NCBI GenBank assembly: GCA_016794985.1
Contig: JAEUIQ010000021.1
Span: 124,001 to 188,000 of the forward strand
Direction of reading: 5' to 3'
Source of the DNA: Planctomycetaceae bacterium
GTDB taxonomy: Bacteria; Planctomycetota; Planctomycetia; Pirellulales; Pirellulaceae
Length of the DNA: 64,000 nt
Part shown: positions 54,964 to 63,466 of the stretch, piece by piece
How the letters are laid out: every line of letters begins with the position of its first letter
Position numbering within the stretch: the first letter of the stretch is position 1
The notes under the pieces: model-generated
Told to the model about the DNA's origin: nothing
The model's database searches: none
Seen by the model: the letters and a program-made list of their open reading frames with translations, nothing else
Program-made: the position numbers and the translations under genes

Positions 54964-56259
54964 TTATAGTTGGCTCAATGCTTCATCGGCAGCAGCGATG
55001 GTTTGCGCAATCAAGTCATCAGTGTGGGCCAGAGAAACAAACAACGCTTCGAACTGGCTGCACGGCCAATAGACTCCGCGATCCATCAGTCCCCAAAAGA
55101 ACTTCGCGAACCTTGCGGTATCGCACCTACTAGCGGTCGCCCAGTTCGTTATCGGTTGATCGTGAAAAAACAAGGTCATCATGCTGCCAACACGGTTCAA
55201 TTGATGGGGTACCCCATGCTTTCGGGCAGACTGAGCCAAACCAACTGCAAGTTTGGCGGATTGAAGTTCCAAGAATTTGTAGACTTCCGGATCGCGCAGA
55301 GCTTCCAGGGTCGCGATGCCGGCGGCAGTGGCCAACGGATTGCCACTTAGAGTTCCTGCCTGAAAAACTCTCCCGGCTGGCAGCACATGCTTCATGATGT
55401 GTTGCTTCCCTCCGAATGCGGCCAAAGGAAGTCCACCTCCGACAATCTTGCCCATCACCGTTAAATCAGGGGCGATCCCGAAAAGTTTTTGTGCTCCGCC
55501 CTGATCGACGCGGAACCCACACATGACTTCGTCGAACACCAACAAGGCGCCGTATTTTTCCGTCAGTGCTCGCAAAGACTGCAAGAACTCGGCACTCGGG
55601 GTCACGCAACCCATGTTGCCACAGACGGGCTCCAAGATAACGGCCGCTATCTCGTTGGGATACTCTTCGAAAGTCGCCTGTAAAGAGGCGACCGAATTGT
55701 ACTCCAGCACAATCGTGTCCTGGCTGGTACCCTTCGTGACGCCTGGGGAATTGGGAACGGCCAAGGTGGCGGCAGCACTGCCTGCTGCGACCAACAAACT
55801 GTCAACATGCCCGTGATAGTTTCCGGCAAACTTGACAATCTTATCGCGTCCGGTGGCACCGCGGGCAAGTCGGATTGTCGAAAGTGTGGCTTCGGTCCCG
55901 GAGCTAACCAAGCGAACCATTTCGACACTGGGGACCGCTTCGATGATCAATTCGGCCAGCCGAGTTTCCGCTTCGGTAGGTGCCCCATAGCTAGTGCCGT
56001 GTTCCAATGCGGCTTGGATTGCATGTTTGACTTGCGGATGCTGATGCCCCAAGATCATTGGTCCCCACGAACCGATGTAGTCGATGTATCGGTTGCCGTC
56101 GATATCGGTAAGCCAGGCACCCTCTGCATGTTTAATGAAAATCGGGTGGCCGCCAACGGCCCCGAAGGCACGGGCCGCACTATTGACGCCGCCGGGAGTG
56201 ACCTGTTTGGCGCGTTCGTAAGCCACGCGACTGCTTTTGCGAGATTCTGAGTTTGTCAT
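54964..56259 (-). CDS. hemL: Glutamate-1-semialdehyde 2,1-aminomutase
   Basis: This PLP enzyme makes 5-aminolevulinate for tetrapyrrole synthesis by the C5 route. The 431-residue length is normal. Motifs: AFGAVGGHPIFIKHAEGAWL, RLVSSGTEATLSTIRLARG, KFAGNYHGHVDSLLV, and PLP Lys271 in VMGKIVGGGLPLAAFGG. It is a single gene; no other heme gene is adjacent. Confidence 0.96.
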   Translation of the reverse strand: MTNSESRKSSRVAYERAKQVTPGGVNSAARAFGAVGGHPIFIKHAEGAWLTDIDGNRYIDYIGSWGPMILGHQHPQVKHAIQAALEHGTSYGAPTEAETRLAELIIEAVPSVEMVRLVSSGTEATLSTIRLARGATGRDKIVKFAGNYHGHVDSLLVAAGSAAATLAVPNSPGVTKGTSQDTIVLEYNSVASLQATFEEYPNEIAAVILEPVCGNMGCVTPSAEFLQSLRALTEKYGALLVFDEVMCGFRVDQGGAQKLFGIAPDLTVMGKIVGGGLPLAAFGGKQHIMKHVLPAGRVFQAGTLSGNPLATAAGIATLEALRDPEVYKFLELQSAKLAVGLAQSARKHGVPHQLNRVGSMMTLFFHDQPITNWATASRCDTARFAKFFWGLMDRGVYWPCSQFEALFVSLAHTDDLIAQTIAAADEALSQL

Positions 56260-56640
56260 TGTTTTGCCTCGACCTGGACCGATTGTATCACCGGCTCTAA
56301 TCTACCTGATTCGAAAAAAACGACGAGGGCCATGACGAACCATCATGGAGAGTACCGCGGAAAATTTAGACTGTTCAAACAGTGCGAGCTGGCAATCGCT
56401 CGAAGCCTCCATAGTTGGGAGGCGACCAAAACTCTAGCTTCATCCAATCGTTGCTCCGCGACGGTTTGACAAAGTGTCGGCGGGTGTGGTCACTTGGTCT
56501 TCAAAGTTGTGTATAATCGGAGGCAACTCGAATGGAGCCCGAACCATATCGGCCAAACCTTATGGCAGGTTCAACGGCTCTGTCGAGCTTGATAATAGAC
56601 CTGTCCAATTTGCGCTCAAGCTGTTTCATCAGGTATTTTG
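56260..56640. other. Divergent intergenic region between hemL and the AbgT gene
   Basis: About 380 bp. A perfect TATAAT lies at 56512-56517, with no clear -35 at the right spacing. Shortly after it GGAGG (56520-56524) precedes an ATG at 56532, whose frame runs into the AbgT gene; see rejected items. Confidence 0.4.
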
Positions 56641-58473
56641 ATGTCCACTCCAAGTTCGAACCCAAGACCCAATGCTCTAATCCGATTCTTGAATCTGGTC
56701 GAATGGATCGGAAACAAATTGCCGGACCCCGCCGTGCTATTTGTGTTGTTTATCGGCATTGTGGGAGTTGTATCTTGGCAGTTATCCATGGTCGCGTTCG
56801 AGGAGAAAGATCCACGTGAAGCAGCTGCGATGAAAGATGTTCCGCCGATTGCGATCGTCAACATCATGAAGCCGAGCGAAATCGCGACGACGATGACCAC
56901 GATGGTCAACACGTTCGTGACGTTCGCTCCCTTAGGAGTGGTGCTAGTCGCCATGTTGGGAGTTGGCGTCGCCGAACGGGCCGGATTCATTAATGCCGTG
57001 TTGAAAGCCATGTTGGATCGCTCTCCAAAGTTTCTATTGACACCCATGGTCATTTTGGTGGCGATTGTCAGTCATACGGCTGTGGATGCCGGCTATGTCT
57101 TGGTGATCCCGTTGGCGGGGGTTGTTTTCTATGCATCTGGAAGACACCCGTTGGCTGGGATTGCGGCCGCCTTTGCGGGAGTATCGGGAGGCTTTAGCGC
57201 CAACTTCGTTCCGTCTTCGATTGATCCATTGTTGGCTGGCCTCACGCAAACTGGGGCGCGCGTCATCAATCCAGACTACGTTGTGAATCCTCTTTGCAAT
57301 TGGTATTTCACGGCTGCGTCTTCTTTCTTGATCATTTTGGCCGGCTGGGTCATTACCGATCGGTTGATCGAGCCAAAACTGCGAACGACACCAATCGATG
57401 GCGACATCGCCGCAATCCCGAAGATTGATGAGCTTTCTAGTCGCGACTATCTCGCGTTGAGTTGCAGTTTGGGCGCGTTGCTACTCGGGTTGGTCGCGTT
57501 GTTTTTATGGGCTTTTCCCGCGAACTCTTCGCTACGTGACCCACTGGGAAAGTTAGACTCGGATAGCAACGTCAAGGCAAATCTGGGCATGACCTTCGAG
57601 GCAACTCCCGACGGTGTGGTCGTCAAGGACGTGACCCAAAAAGGGGCGGCCGATGCCGCTGGTCTGCAAGCGGGCGATCGATTGTTGACAATAGGCGGAA
57701 AGCCGACATCTGATCTGTTAGCATTGAAGCAACCGCTGGAGGAACAGTTGAAAGCGGACAAACCTGTTATTGTGCAAAGCCAGCGGGGCGAAGCAATCAA
57801 GCACTCGATCTTGACTCCGAAACCCATTCCCGGTGCACCGCTGATGAAGTCGATTGTCCCCTTGATCTTCATTCTGTTTTTTATCCCTGGTGTGGTTCAC
57901 GGGTATGTCTCAGGAAACTTCAAGAACCATCGTGACGTGGTAGCGGGGATGTCGAAGGCCATGGAGTCCATGGCATATTACTTGGTGCTGGTGTTTTTCG
58001 TCGCGTTGTTCATCTATCTATTCAATCGTTCGAACTTAGGGCTATTGCTGGCTGTGAAGGGAGCCAATGCCCTGCGCGGGCAACCGGCAATCCTGGTGAT
58101 TTGTGGGATCGTTGGGCTCACGGCTCTTGTCAATCTTTTGATTGGTTCAGCCAGTGCCAAATGGTCGATGTTGGCGCCCATTTTTGTGCCAATGTTGATG
58201 GAGTTGGGAATCTCACCTGAGTTGGCTCAGGCGGCTTATCGCGTTGGTGATTCGACTACCAATATCATTACGCCATTGCTCCCGTATTTTCCGTTGGTCG
58301 TCGTCTACGGTCAGCGGTATTACAAGGGGACAGGAATCGGAACGATCACATCATTGATGTTGCCGTATTCGATCACGTTTTTGATATTATGGACGGCCTT
58401 CTTATTGCTTTACTGGCAGATTGGGCTCCCATTGGGATTGAATGCTCCGTATGAATACGTGAAGCCGAACTAG
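56641..58473 (+). CDS. AbgT-family transporter with inserted PDZ domain
   Basis: A 610-residue inner-membrane transporter of the AbgT family (p-aminobenzoyl-glutamate uptake or sulfonamide export). Family landmarks: WIGNKLPDPAVLF, GVSGGFSANFVPSSIDPLLA, SIVPLIFILFFIPGVVHGY and YRVGDSTTNIITPLLPYFPL. It is about 100 residues longer than E. coli AbgT. The extra part (about 313-392) lies between LRDP and PLMKSIVPL and reads as a PDZ domain (GVVVKDVTQKGAADAAGLQAG). This loop would face the periplasm. The pdxH gene starts 21 nt downstream, so these two and the next gene probably form an operon. Confidence 0.9.
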   Translation: MSTPSSNPRPNALIRFLNLVEWIGNKLPDPAVLFVLFIGIVGVVSWQLSMVAFEEKDPREAAAMKDVPPIAIVNIMKPSEIATTMTTMVNTFVTFAPLGVVLVAMLGVGVAERAGFINAVLKAMLDRSPKFLLTPMVILVAIVSHTAVDAGYVLVIPLAGVVFYASGRHPLAGIAAAFAGVSGGFSANFVPSSIDPLLAGLTQTGARVINPDYVVNPLCNWYFTAASSFLIILAGWVITDRLIEPKLRTTPIDGDIAAIPKIDELSSRDYLALSCSLGALLLGLVALFLWAFPANSSLRDPLGKLDSDSNVKANLGMTFEATPDGVVVKDVTQKGAADAAGLQAGDRLLTIGGKPTSDLLALKQPLEEQLKADKPVIVQSQRGEAIKHSILTPKPIPGAPLMKSIVPLIFILFFIPGVVHGYVSGNFKNHRDVVAGMSKAMESMAYYLVLVFFVALFIYLFNRSNLGLLLAVKGANALRGQPAILVICGIVGLTALVNLLIGSASAKWSMLAPIFVPMLMELGISPELAQAAYRVGDSTTNIITPLLPYFPLVVVYGQRYYKGTGIGTITSLMLPYSITFLILWTAFLLLYWQIGLPLGLNAPYEYVKPN

Positions 58474-58494
58474 ACCAGGAGTTGAGCAAATCCG

Positions 58495-59151
58495 ATGTCT
58501 CATCAAATCCAAGGCGACCTGAGTCACCTGCGGAGAGAATACGAAAATCCTCCGCTACTCGATGATCAGTTGCCCGACAGTCCATTCGTTCAATTCGAAA
58601 GTTGGTACCAGCAGGCAGTGGGCGAAAAGCTTCTTGAACCGAACGCCATGGTCTTGGGTACCGTGGATTCGAACGGGCGACCGGCTCAGCGGACCGTCCT
58701 GTTGAAATACTACGACACCAGTGGCTTCGTGTTTTTCACGAACTACAACAGTCGGAAGGCCAAGCACGTGGCGGAAAATCGTAATGTATCTTTGCATTTC
58801 TTGTGGCTCCCTTTGCAGCGACAAGTAGAAATCAATGGCGTTATCGAAAAAGTTTCCGCCACCGAATCCCTGAAGTACTTCGCCTTACGACCGCGTGGAA
58901 GCCAACTGGGGGCTTGGGTATCGGAACAAAGCTCGGTCATCTCGTCTCGGAGTTTGTTGGAGGCGAAATTCAACGAACTCAAAGAAAAATTCGCCAACCG
59001 CGAAGTTCCTTTGCCTTCGTTTTGGGGTGGTTATCGAGTGCGACCGGAACGGTTTGAGTTCTGGCAAGGGCAAACGAGTCGGTTGCACGATCGTATCGAG
59101 TACAATGTGGAAGCGACGGCGGTTTGGACTCGTCGCAGGTTGGCTCCATAA
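58495..59151 (+). CDS. pdxH: Pyridoxamine 5'-phosphate oxidase
   Basis: An FMN-dependent enzyme making PLP from PNP or PMP. Motifs: VLLKYYDTSGFVFFTNYNSR (FMN site), VEINGVIEKVSA, SQLGAWVSEQSS, PSFWGGYRVRPERFEFWQG (substrate site) and the C-terminal W.RRRLAP. The 218-residue length is normal. It lies in an apparent operon between the AbgT gene and a DUF1444-like gene. Confidence 0.97.
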   Translation: MSHQIQGDLSHLRREYENPPLLDDQLPDSPFVQFESWYQQAVGEKLLEPNAMVLGTVDSNGRPAQRTVLLKYYDTSGFVFFTNYNSRKAKHVAENRNVSLHFLWLPLQRQVEINGVIEKVSATESLKYFALRPRGSQLGAWVSEQSSVISSRSLLEAKFNELKEKFANREVPLPSFWGGYRVRPERFEFWQGQTSRLHDRIEYNVEATAVWTRRRLAP

Positions 59152-59185
59152 CTAGACTTCGGCTCTTCAACAAAGGCGCTTGTCT

Positions 59186-59974
59186 GTGGATATTGAAAGC
59201 TTCACGATCCTCGTTCACGCAGTTTTGCAAAAGCATTTCCCAGATCAGGAATTTGTGGCGCATCCCGAGGAAGGGGTGATTGCAACCGAGTCAATGCGGT
59301 TTGGGCTCGCCAACGTGATGGCTGAATTTGGCTCGTCGCTGTCGGATGAAGAAGAATTTGCGCAACGCATTGCCAAACATTTCGCTCAAGCCATTGAAAT
59401 GGCCAAAGACAGTACCCTGATCGCCCCGCGATGGGAGCAAGTCAAGCCACGTTTGCGACTGCAGTTGGCAAATTTGCAAATCCCGGAATTCGCTCACACC
59501 ATTACATTTCCATTCAGCAAAGAAGTCTGTTCGGCAGTCGTGATCGACGCTCCTCATGGGTACGCTTACGTAAACAAACTAAATGCCGAAGCGTGGGATC
59601 AAACAACGGTCGATTTGATTGAGATCGCGCGAGAGAACTTGAGTTTGGCCGCCAAAGATACAAAATTGATGCAGATTCCCGTGCCCACGGGGCAATCTTT
59701 TATCGTAGTGCAAGAATCCGATGGCTACGCGGCGGCGCGAGTGTTATTGCCCGAGTTCCGCGAATTCTTGATTCGGACTCTAGCACCCGATTCCGAATTT
59801 GTCTGGGTTGGTGTCCCCAATCGAGATTTTTTAATTGCTTGGCCCGACGACTTGCCTGCCAATGTTCAGTCCGGCATTCGACAACAGCTGACAACGGACG
59901 CGAGGCAACAGCACCATCCTCTTTGTTCGGTGCCACTGCGAATCACAACAGAGACGATTGTACCAGAGGAATGA
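59186..59974 (+). CDS. DUF1444-like protein
   Basis: A 262-residue protein without membrane segments. The later part (LIRTLAPDSEFVWVGVPNRDFLIAW) resembles DUF1444/YtpQ, and the start (FTILVHAVLQKHFPDQEF) fits. The start is GTG 59186, with AAGG about 9 nt upstream; TTG 59180 is less likely. Function is unknown. It follows pdxH by 34 nt and probably shares its transcript. Confidence 0.7.
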   Translation: MDIESFTILVHAVLQKHFPDQEFVAHPEEGVIATESMRFGLANVMAEFGSSLSDEEEFAQRIAKHFAQAIEMAKDSTLIAPRWEQVKPRLRLQLANLQIPEFAHTITFPFSKEVCSAVVIDAPHGYAYVNKLNAEAWDQTTVDLIEIARENLSLAAKDTKLMQIPVPTGQSFIVVQESDGYAAARVLLPEFREFLIRTLAPDSEFVWVGVPNRDFLIAWPDDLPANVQSGIRQQLTTDARQQHHPLCSVPLRITTETIVPEE

Positions 59975-60019
59975 GCAAGGGGTCGGAGCGATCGCCGCGG
60001 CACGCGGCTGGATCTTCGT

Positions 60020-61264
60020 CTATTCGTCGTTGGCGTCTTCATCCAACGCAGGGGTGACAACCGGCGGGTGAACACGTTGTAGGGACGACGGGGGGCGTGT
60101 CTCTTGTTGCAGCCTCTCGATCCAGTCCCACATCGCGACTTCGTGTTCCGGCAATTGCCAATTGAAGGAGCCGCGCACGTTACCCCATCGATCAACCAAA
60201 AACAAGTCTGTTGAATGATGCTCTGCGCCGGAAGCGGCGGTAAAAAGCTCGCTCCCGATTCGCTTGATTAAAGTGGCATCCCCGGTCAGGAATCTCCAAT
60301 CGGTTCCTTCCGTACGATATTGACGCGAATACTCTTTCAACACCGCAACTGTATCAACGTTCGAGTCGGTTGTAATACTGATCAGGGGAACGGATTTTTC
60401 TTTCAGTCTTGTTTGGTACTTCGCGAGTTGCGTGTTCATTTGCGGGCAAATTTTAGGGCACGACGTGAAAAAAAACGACGCCAACCACACTTGGCCAACC
60501 ATGTCGCGAGAATAGAACTTTTTTCCGTCCGCATCATCCAACTTAAATTCGGCCAACCATTTCTCATTTGCCCAGCGGTCGGCAAATCCGCCGGCCAACG
60601 CATACCGCGTCCGAACAGTCTTATCGAGCGGCGGCTCGGTCTCCGACAAAACATCCTGTAGGGTCACTTTGAGGCGACTCAATTCCTCGGCATTGTTCCA
60701 ATCGAACCAATCGCGAATTCGGCCCCAACGGTCCACGAGAAAGATTTTTTCCGTGTGCGTTGCCTTTTCTAAAGGCACATGAAAAACTTGTTGCCCGGTT
60801 GCTTCGATCTCGTGCGTTCGGCCGGTCAGGAACTTCCATCGTTCATGATCCGCTAGAAACGAGTCCGCGTATTTGAGCAGCAGGTCGGGACGATCGGTTT
60901 CCGGGTCAACTGTGATGCTCAAGAGCATCACATCGGTATGCTTGAATTGACTTGCAAGTTCTTGCATTTGACCATTGAATTGACGGCAGATCGTCGGGCA
61001 TGTCGAAAAAAAGAAGTTGACCAAGAACGGACGACCAATTTTAGCAGCAGCACTGAACGGTTCGCCACGCTGGTCTGTCAATTTCAGGTCGCCCACTGTC
61101 GGCAAATGTTTCCAGGGCACTTCAATAAAGATTTTGCCATCCGAAGTGCCTTCCATGATCGGCCCGTCGTTTTCGCCAGGCACCGTCGACCGACGCTGGT
61201 TCCAGACCCAAATTCCCAGCACCAGGACCAACAGCCACAACGTTATTGGAACCCATTTGTTCAC
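60020..61264 (-). CDS. Tandem SCO1/SenC-domain protein
   Basis: A 414-residue membrane-anchored protein (helix ITLWLLVLVLGIWVW at residues 7-21) with two SCO1/SenC copper-chaperone domains. Domain 1: Cys89/Cys93 in STCPTICRQ and His170. Domain 2: Cys269/Cys273 in TSCPKICPQ and His350. Both have the C-x3-C plus His that binds copper in SCO, and both have FLVDRWG after the His. SCO proteins help build the Cu-A site of cytochrome oxidase or carry reducing power. GTG 61264 has GGAG 7 nt upstream. No oxidase gene is in the window. Confidence 0.93.
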   Translation of the reverse strand: MNKWVPITLWLLVLVLGIWVWNQRRSTVPGENDGPIMEGTSDGKIFIEVPWKHLPTVGDLKLTDQRGEPFSAAAKIGRPFLVNFFFSTCPTICRQFNGQMQELASQFKHTDVMLLSITVDPETDRPDLLLKYADSFLADHERWKFLTGRTHEIEATGQQVFHVPLEKATHTEKIFLVDRWGRIRDWFDWNNAEELSRLKVTLQDVLSETEPPLDKTVRTRYALAGGFADRWANEKWLAEFKLDDADGKKFYSRDMVGQVWLASFFFTSCPKICPQMNTQLAKYQTRLKEKSVPLISITTDSNVDTVAVLKEYSRQYRTEGTDWRFLTGDATLIKRIGSELFTAASGAEHHSTDLFLVDRWGNVRGSFNWQLPEHEVAMWDWIERLQQETRPPSSLQRVHPPVVTPALDEDANDE

Positions 61265-61335
61265 AAAGGCACTCCACTACGAGCCAATTTTCGGGTTTTA
61301 CCACGATCGGTATGCGCGGGATTCACTGTTGTTGA

Positions 61336-61365
61336 CAAAAAAGCGAGGGCCCAAAGACCCTCGCT
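61336..61365 (-). terminator. Rho-independent terminator of the TPR/alpha-CTD gene
   Basis: On the minus strand AGCGAGGG (61365-61358) pairs with CCCTCGCT (61349-61342) around an 8-nt loop, followed by a T-tract (61342-61336). Confidence 0.92.
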
Positions 61366-61399
61366 TCCATGAAATTTTTAATGTCCGACCCGCCAGCGG

Positions 61400-62722
61400 T
61401 TATTCGCCGCGAAGTTTAAGACCAATTTGTTCCAACTTCTCGCGAACTTCGACCAAGCTGGTCACGCCAAAGTTCTTGCACTCCAGCAAGTCGTCGCCGG
61501 ACTTTCGAACCAATTCGCCGATCGTATTGATGCCTAATCTCGTCATGCACTTGCGAGCACGCACGGAGAGATTCAAGTCGGAAACCGGTCGTTCGAGCAT
61601 CGCTTGCTCGTCTGCCGACAAGTGACTTGTGTCCAAAGGTTCTTCTGCGGTTGACTTCTCGTGGGCATACATACCAATCGTTAGCCCTTGCGATGCCATG
61701 ATCTCGCGAATTTCGATCAAGCTGGTCTCGCCAAAGTTCTTGTTGCCAAGAAGTTCGGCTTCCGTAACTCGGGTCAAGTCGCCCAAAGTGACTAGTTCGA
61801 TTCGGCTGAGGCAATTCCGGCTGCGGACCGACAACTCGAACTGAGCAATTGGAATCTTGAGTTTTTGAGCCGTCTTTTCCTTTTGGCGAATTTCTTCGTA
61901 ATCGAATTCGTGACCGGAGGCATTCGCATCCTTCAGGAACAGTCGCGCACGCGCATGACCCGGGTAAACTTCCAGGATTCGTTCATAACAACGTCGTGCT
62001 CGGTCGTATTGTTCGTGATCTTCATACAGGATCCCCAGATTCAGCAAGGTTCCGACGTTCGTCGGGAACACGGCTGCTGCCCGCTGGTACAACTCGATCG
62101 CCTTGCCATCGTTGCCATTGCGATCGTTTTCTAGAGCCAAGCCGAACAAAGCACCTGCATGTCGAGGATCAACATCAACCGCACGCTCGTACAGCCGGAT
62201 GACTTCGCCAGGATTTCGTCCTGTCGCTGACACGGTTGCCGCACGCTGGTACAAGTACTCCGCGGTTTGCTCGATCGGCCCAAACATATCATCGAGAATG
62301 GTCATTGCCTCCTCGATCTGTCCCATGTACCGCTTGGCTTCGGCGATTGCCAAACGGCAATGATCGAGTGAATATCCGGCTTGAGCAGCTGCTTCATAAG
62401 CCCGGATGGCATTGGTGAATTGATTCAAGGCAAAGCAGCTCTGGCCTTGATACATGAACGCCAACGCCCCATTATCGGACTGCTTCAAGGTATCGATGGC
62501 AGCCTGGTAACGACCCATTAAATAGTAGCAAACACCCAAACGCACGGCAGAGGCGGGAGAACGGTCTTCTTGCTGCTCCAGCTCCGAAACCATGTTTCGC
62601 AGATGAGTGAACTGCGTGTGATCGTCACAAATCCGACGCTTGATTCGCTCGATTTCGTTGGGGCCAAAAGAGCCATTGTGCAGAACAATCTCGCGCAGTT
62701 CGGCAATGACAGCTTCGTTCAT
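61400..62722 (-). CDS. TPR protein with two RNA polymerase alpha-CTD-like domains
   Basis: A 440-residue protein. Residues 55-265 are TPR-like helices (for example IRLYERAVDVDPRHAGALFG). Two copies of the RNA polymerase alpha-CTD fold follow. Copy 1 (about 291-350): ELSVRSRNCLSRIELVTLGD, NFGETSLIEIREIM. Copy 2 (about 377-440): LNLSVRARKCMTRLGINTIG, NFGVTSLVEVREKL. Relative to the DNA-binding face of E. coli alpha-CTD, the Arg265 equivalents are kept (Arg300 and Arg388); Asn268 is kept in copy 1 and replaced by Lys in copy 2; Lys298 is replaced. ATG 62722 has GGAG about 11 nt upstream. Similar proteins are known in planctomycetes; function unknown. Confidence 0.9.
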   Translation of the reverse strand: MNEAVIAELREIVLHNGSFGPNEIERIKRRICDDHTQFTHLRNMVSELEQQEDRSPASAVRLGVCYYLMGRYQAAIDTLKQSDNGALAFMYQGQSCFALNQFTNAIRAYEAAAQAGYSLDHCRLAIAEAKRYMGQIEEAMTILDDMFGPIEQTAEYLYQRAATVSATGRNPGEVIRLYERAVDVDPRHAGALFGLALENDRNGNDGKAIELYQRAAAVFPTNVGTLLNLGILYEDHEQYDRARRCYERILEVYPGHARARLFLKDANASGHEFDYEEIRQKEKTAQKLKIPIAQFELSVRSRNCLSRIELVTLGDLTRVTEAELLGNKNFGETSLIEIREIMASQGLTIGMYAHEKSTAEEPLDTSHLSADEQAMLERPVSDLNLSVRARKCMTRLGINTIGELVRKSGDDLLECKNFGVTSLVEVREKLEQIGLKLRGE

Positions 62723-62868
62723 ACGGTACGGTACTCCGGATTCAATACCCAACGGCCAAACCCCACAAAATGGGGCTGTCTCGGGTTGAAAGTCGACTTG
62801 GGGGATCCTGAAACAGCCGCTCAGTATGGGTATTTCGTTGGTTTTTGACAAGGCGTCCCGCAAACTTC

Positions 62869-62898
62869 TTGACAACCTGCGAACCAGATCGCTACATT
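62869..62898 (+). promoter_or_regulatory. Probable promoter of tRNA-Val
   Basis: TTGACA at 62869-62874, 18 bp, then TACATT at 62893-62898. The leader before the tRNA (about 110 nt) contains a 6-bp hairpin GGGAGT/ACTCCC (62915-62931). Confidence 0.6.
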
Positions 62899-63016
62899 AC
62901 GCATCCTTGACCTGGGGAGTGGCCTACTCCCGCAAGCTTTCGAACCGGACTCGATCCATTTTGGACTAAATCCGTGGCGGAAGTGTGCCGTTCAGGTTGC
63001 CCACGCCGAATTTTTC

Positions 63017-63090
63017 GGGCGGTTAGCTCAGTTGGCTAGAGCGTCTCGCTTACACCGAGAATGTCGGGGGTTCGAGTCCCTCACCGCCCA
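63017..63090 (+). tRNA. tRNA-Val (TAC anticodon)
   Basis: Cloverleaf: acceptor GGGCGGT/ACCGCCC, D arm GCTC/GAGC, anticodon stem TCTCG/CGAGA with loop CTTACAC (anticodon TAC), T loop TTCGAGT, discriminator A. CCA is not encoded. Confidence 0.96.
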
Positions 63091-63466
63091 TTCTGACCGT
63101 TAAATTTTGTTTTTTTCTGTCTCGCACGCTCACGCACTTCAAAATTTCGCGTTTGGCAGCTCTTGAGGTTTGTCGGTTTTCGACGTTTGACGCTATTTGA
63201 GACTCGCCGCTGCCGGACGTTGCTTTCCCCGGCAACCAATTTCGTTTCACTTATTCTGTTCCCGAGGGAGGCGGTCGATCGGGTTCAAAGTCCGCCAAAG
63301 CTTATTGTCTGCGGGAAATATCCCAAGTAGACCTTGAAAAAATGCTTGGCCACGCCGATAATCCCGCGTTCCGTTGGGGGAAGCAGGTCTCAGAAAATAG
63401 ACGGAACCTGTGCGGTTTTGACCAACGGATTCGGGATTTGTTTGGATTCAAGTTTGGGAGTTTTCG
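63091..63466. other. Intergenic region
   Basis: About 375 bp between tRNA-Val and the isomerase-like gene. A T-rich tract follows the tRNA (63108-63118) without an obvious hairpin. No gene is seen. Confidence 0.4.

Noticed and set aside
56532-56819. 95-residue frame with GGAGG upstream, overlapping the AbgT start
   Set aside because: It shares 180 bp with AbgT in another frame, has no recognisable product, and the TATAAT at 56512 would start transcription within its ribosome binding site.
59994-60008. GCCGCG/CGCGGC hairpin between DUF1444-like and SCO genes
   Set aside because: No T-tract on either side, so not called as a terminator.
63050-63250. Minus-strand 66-residue frame across tRNA-Val
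   Set aside because: It ends in the typical GGEGLEPP artefact made by translating the T arm of a tRNA gene.
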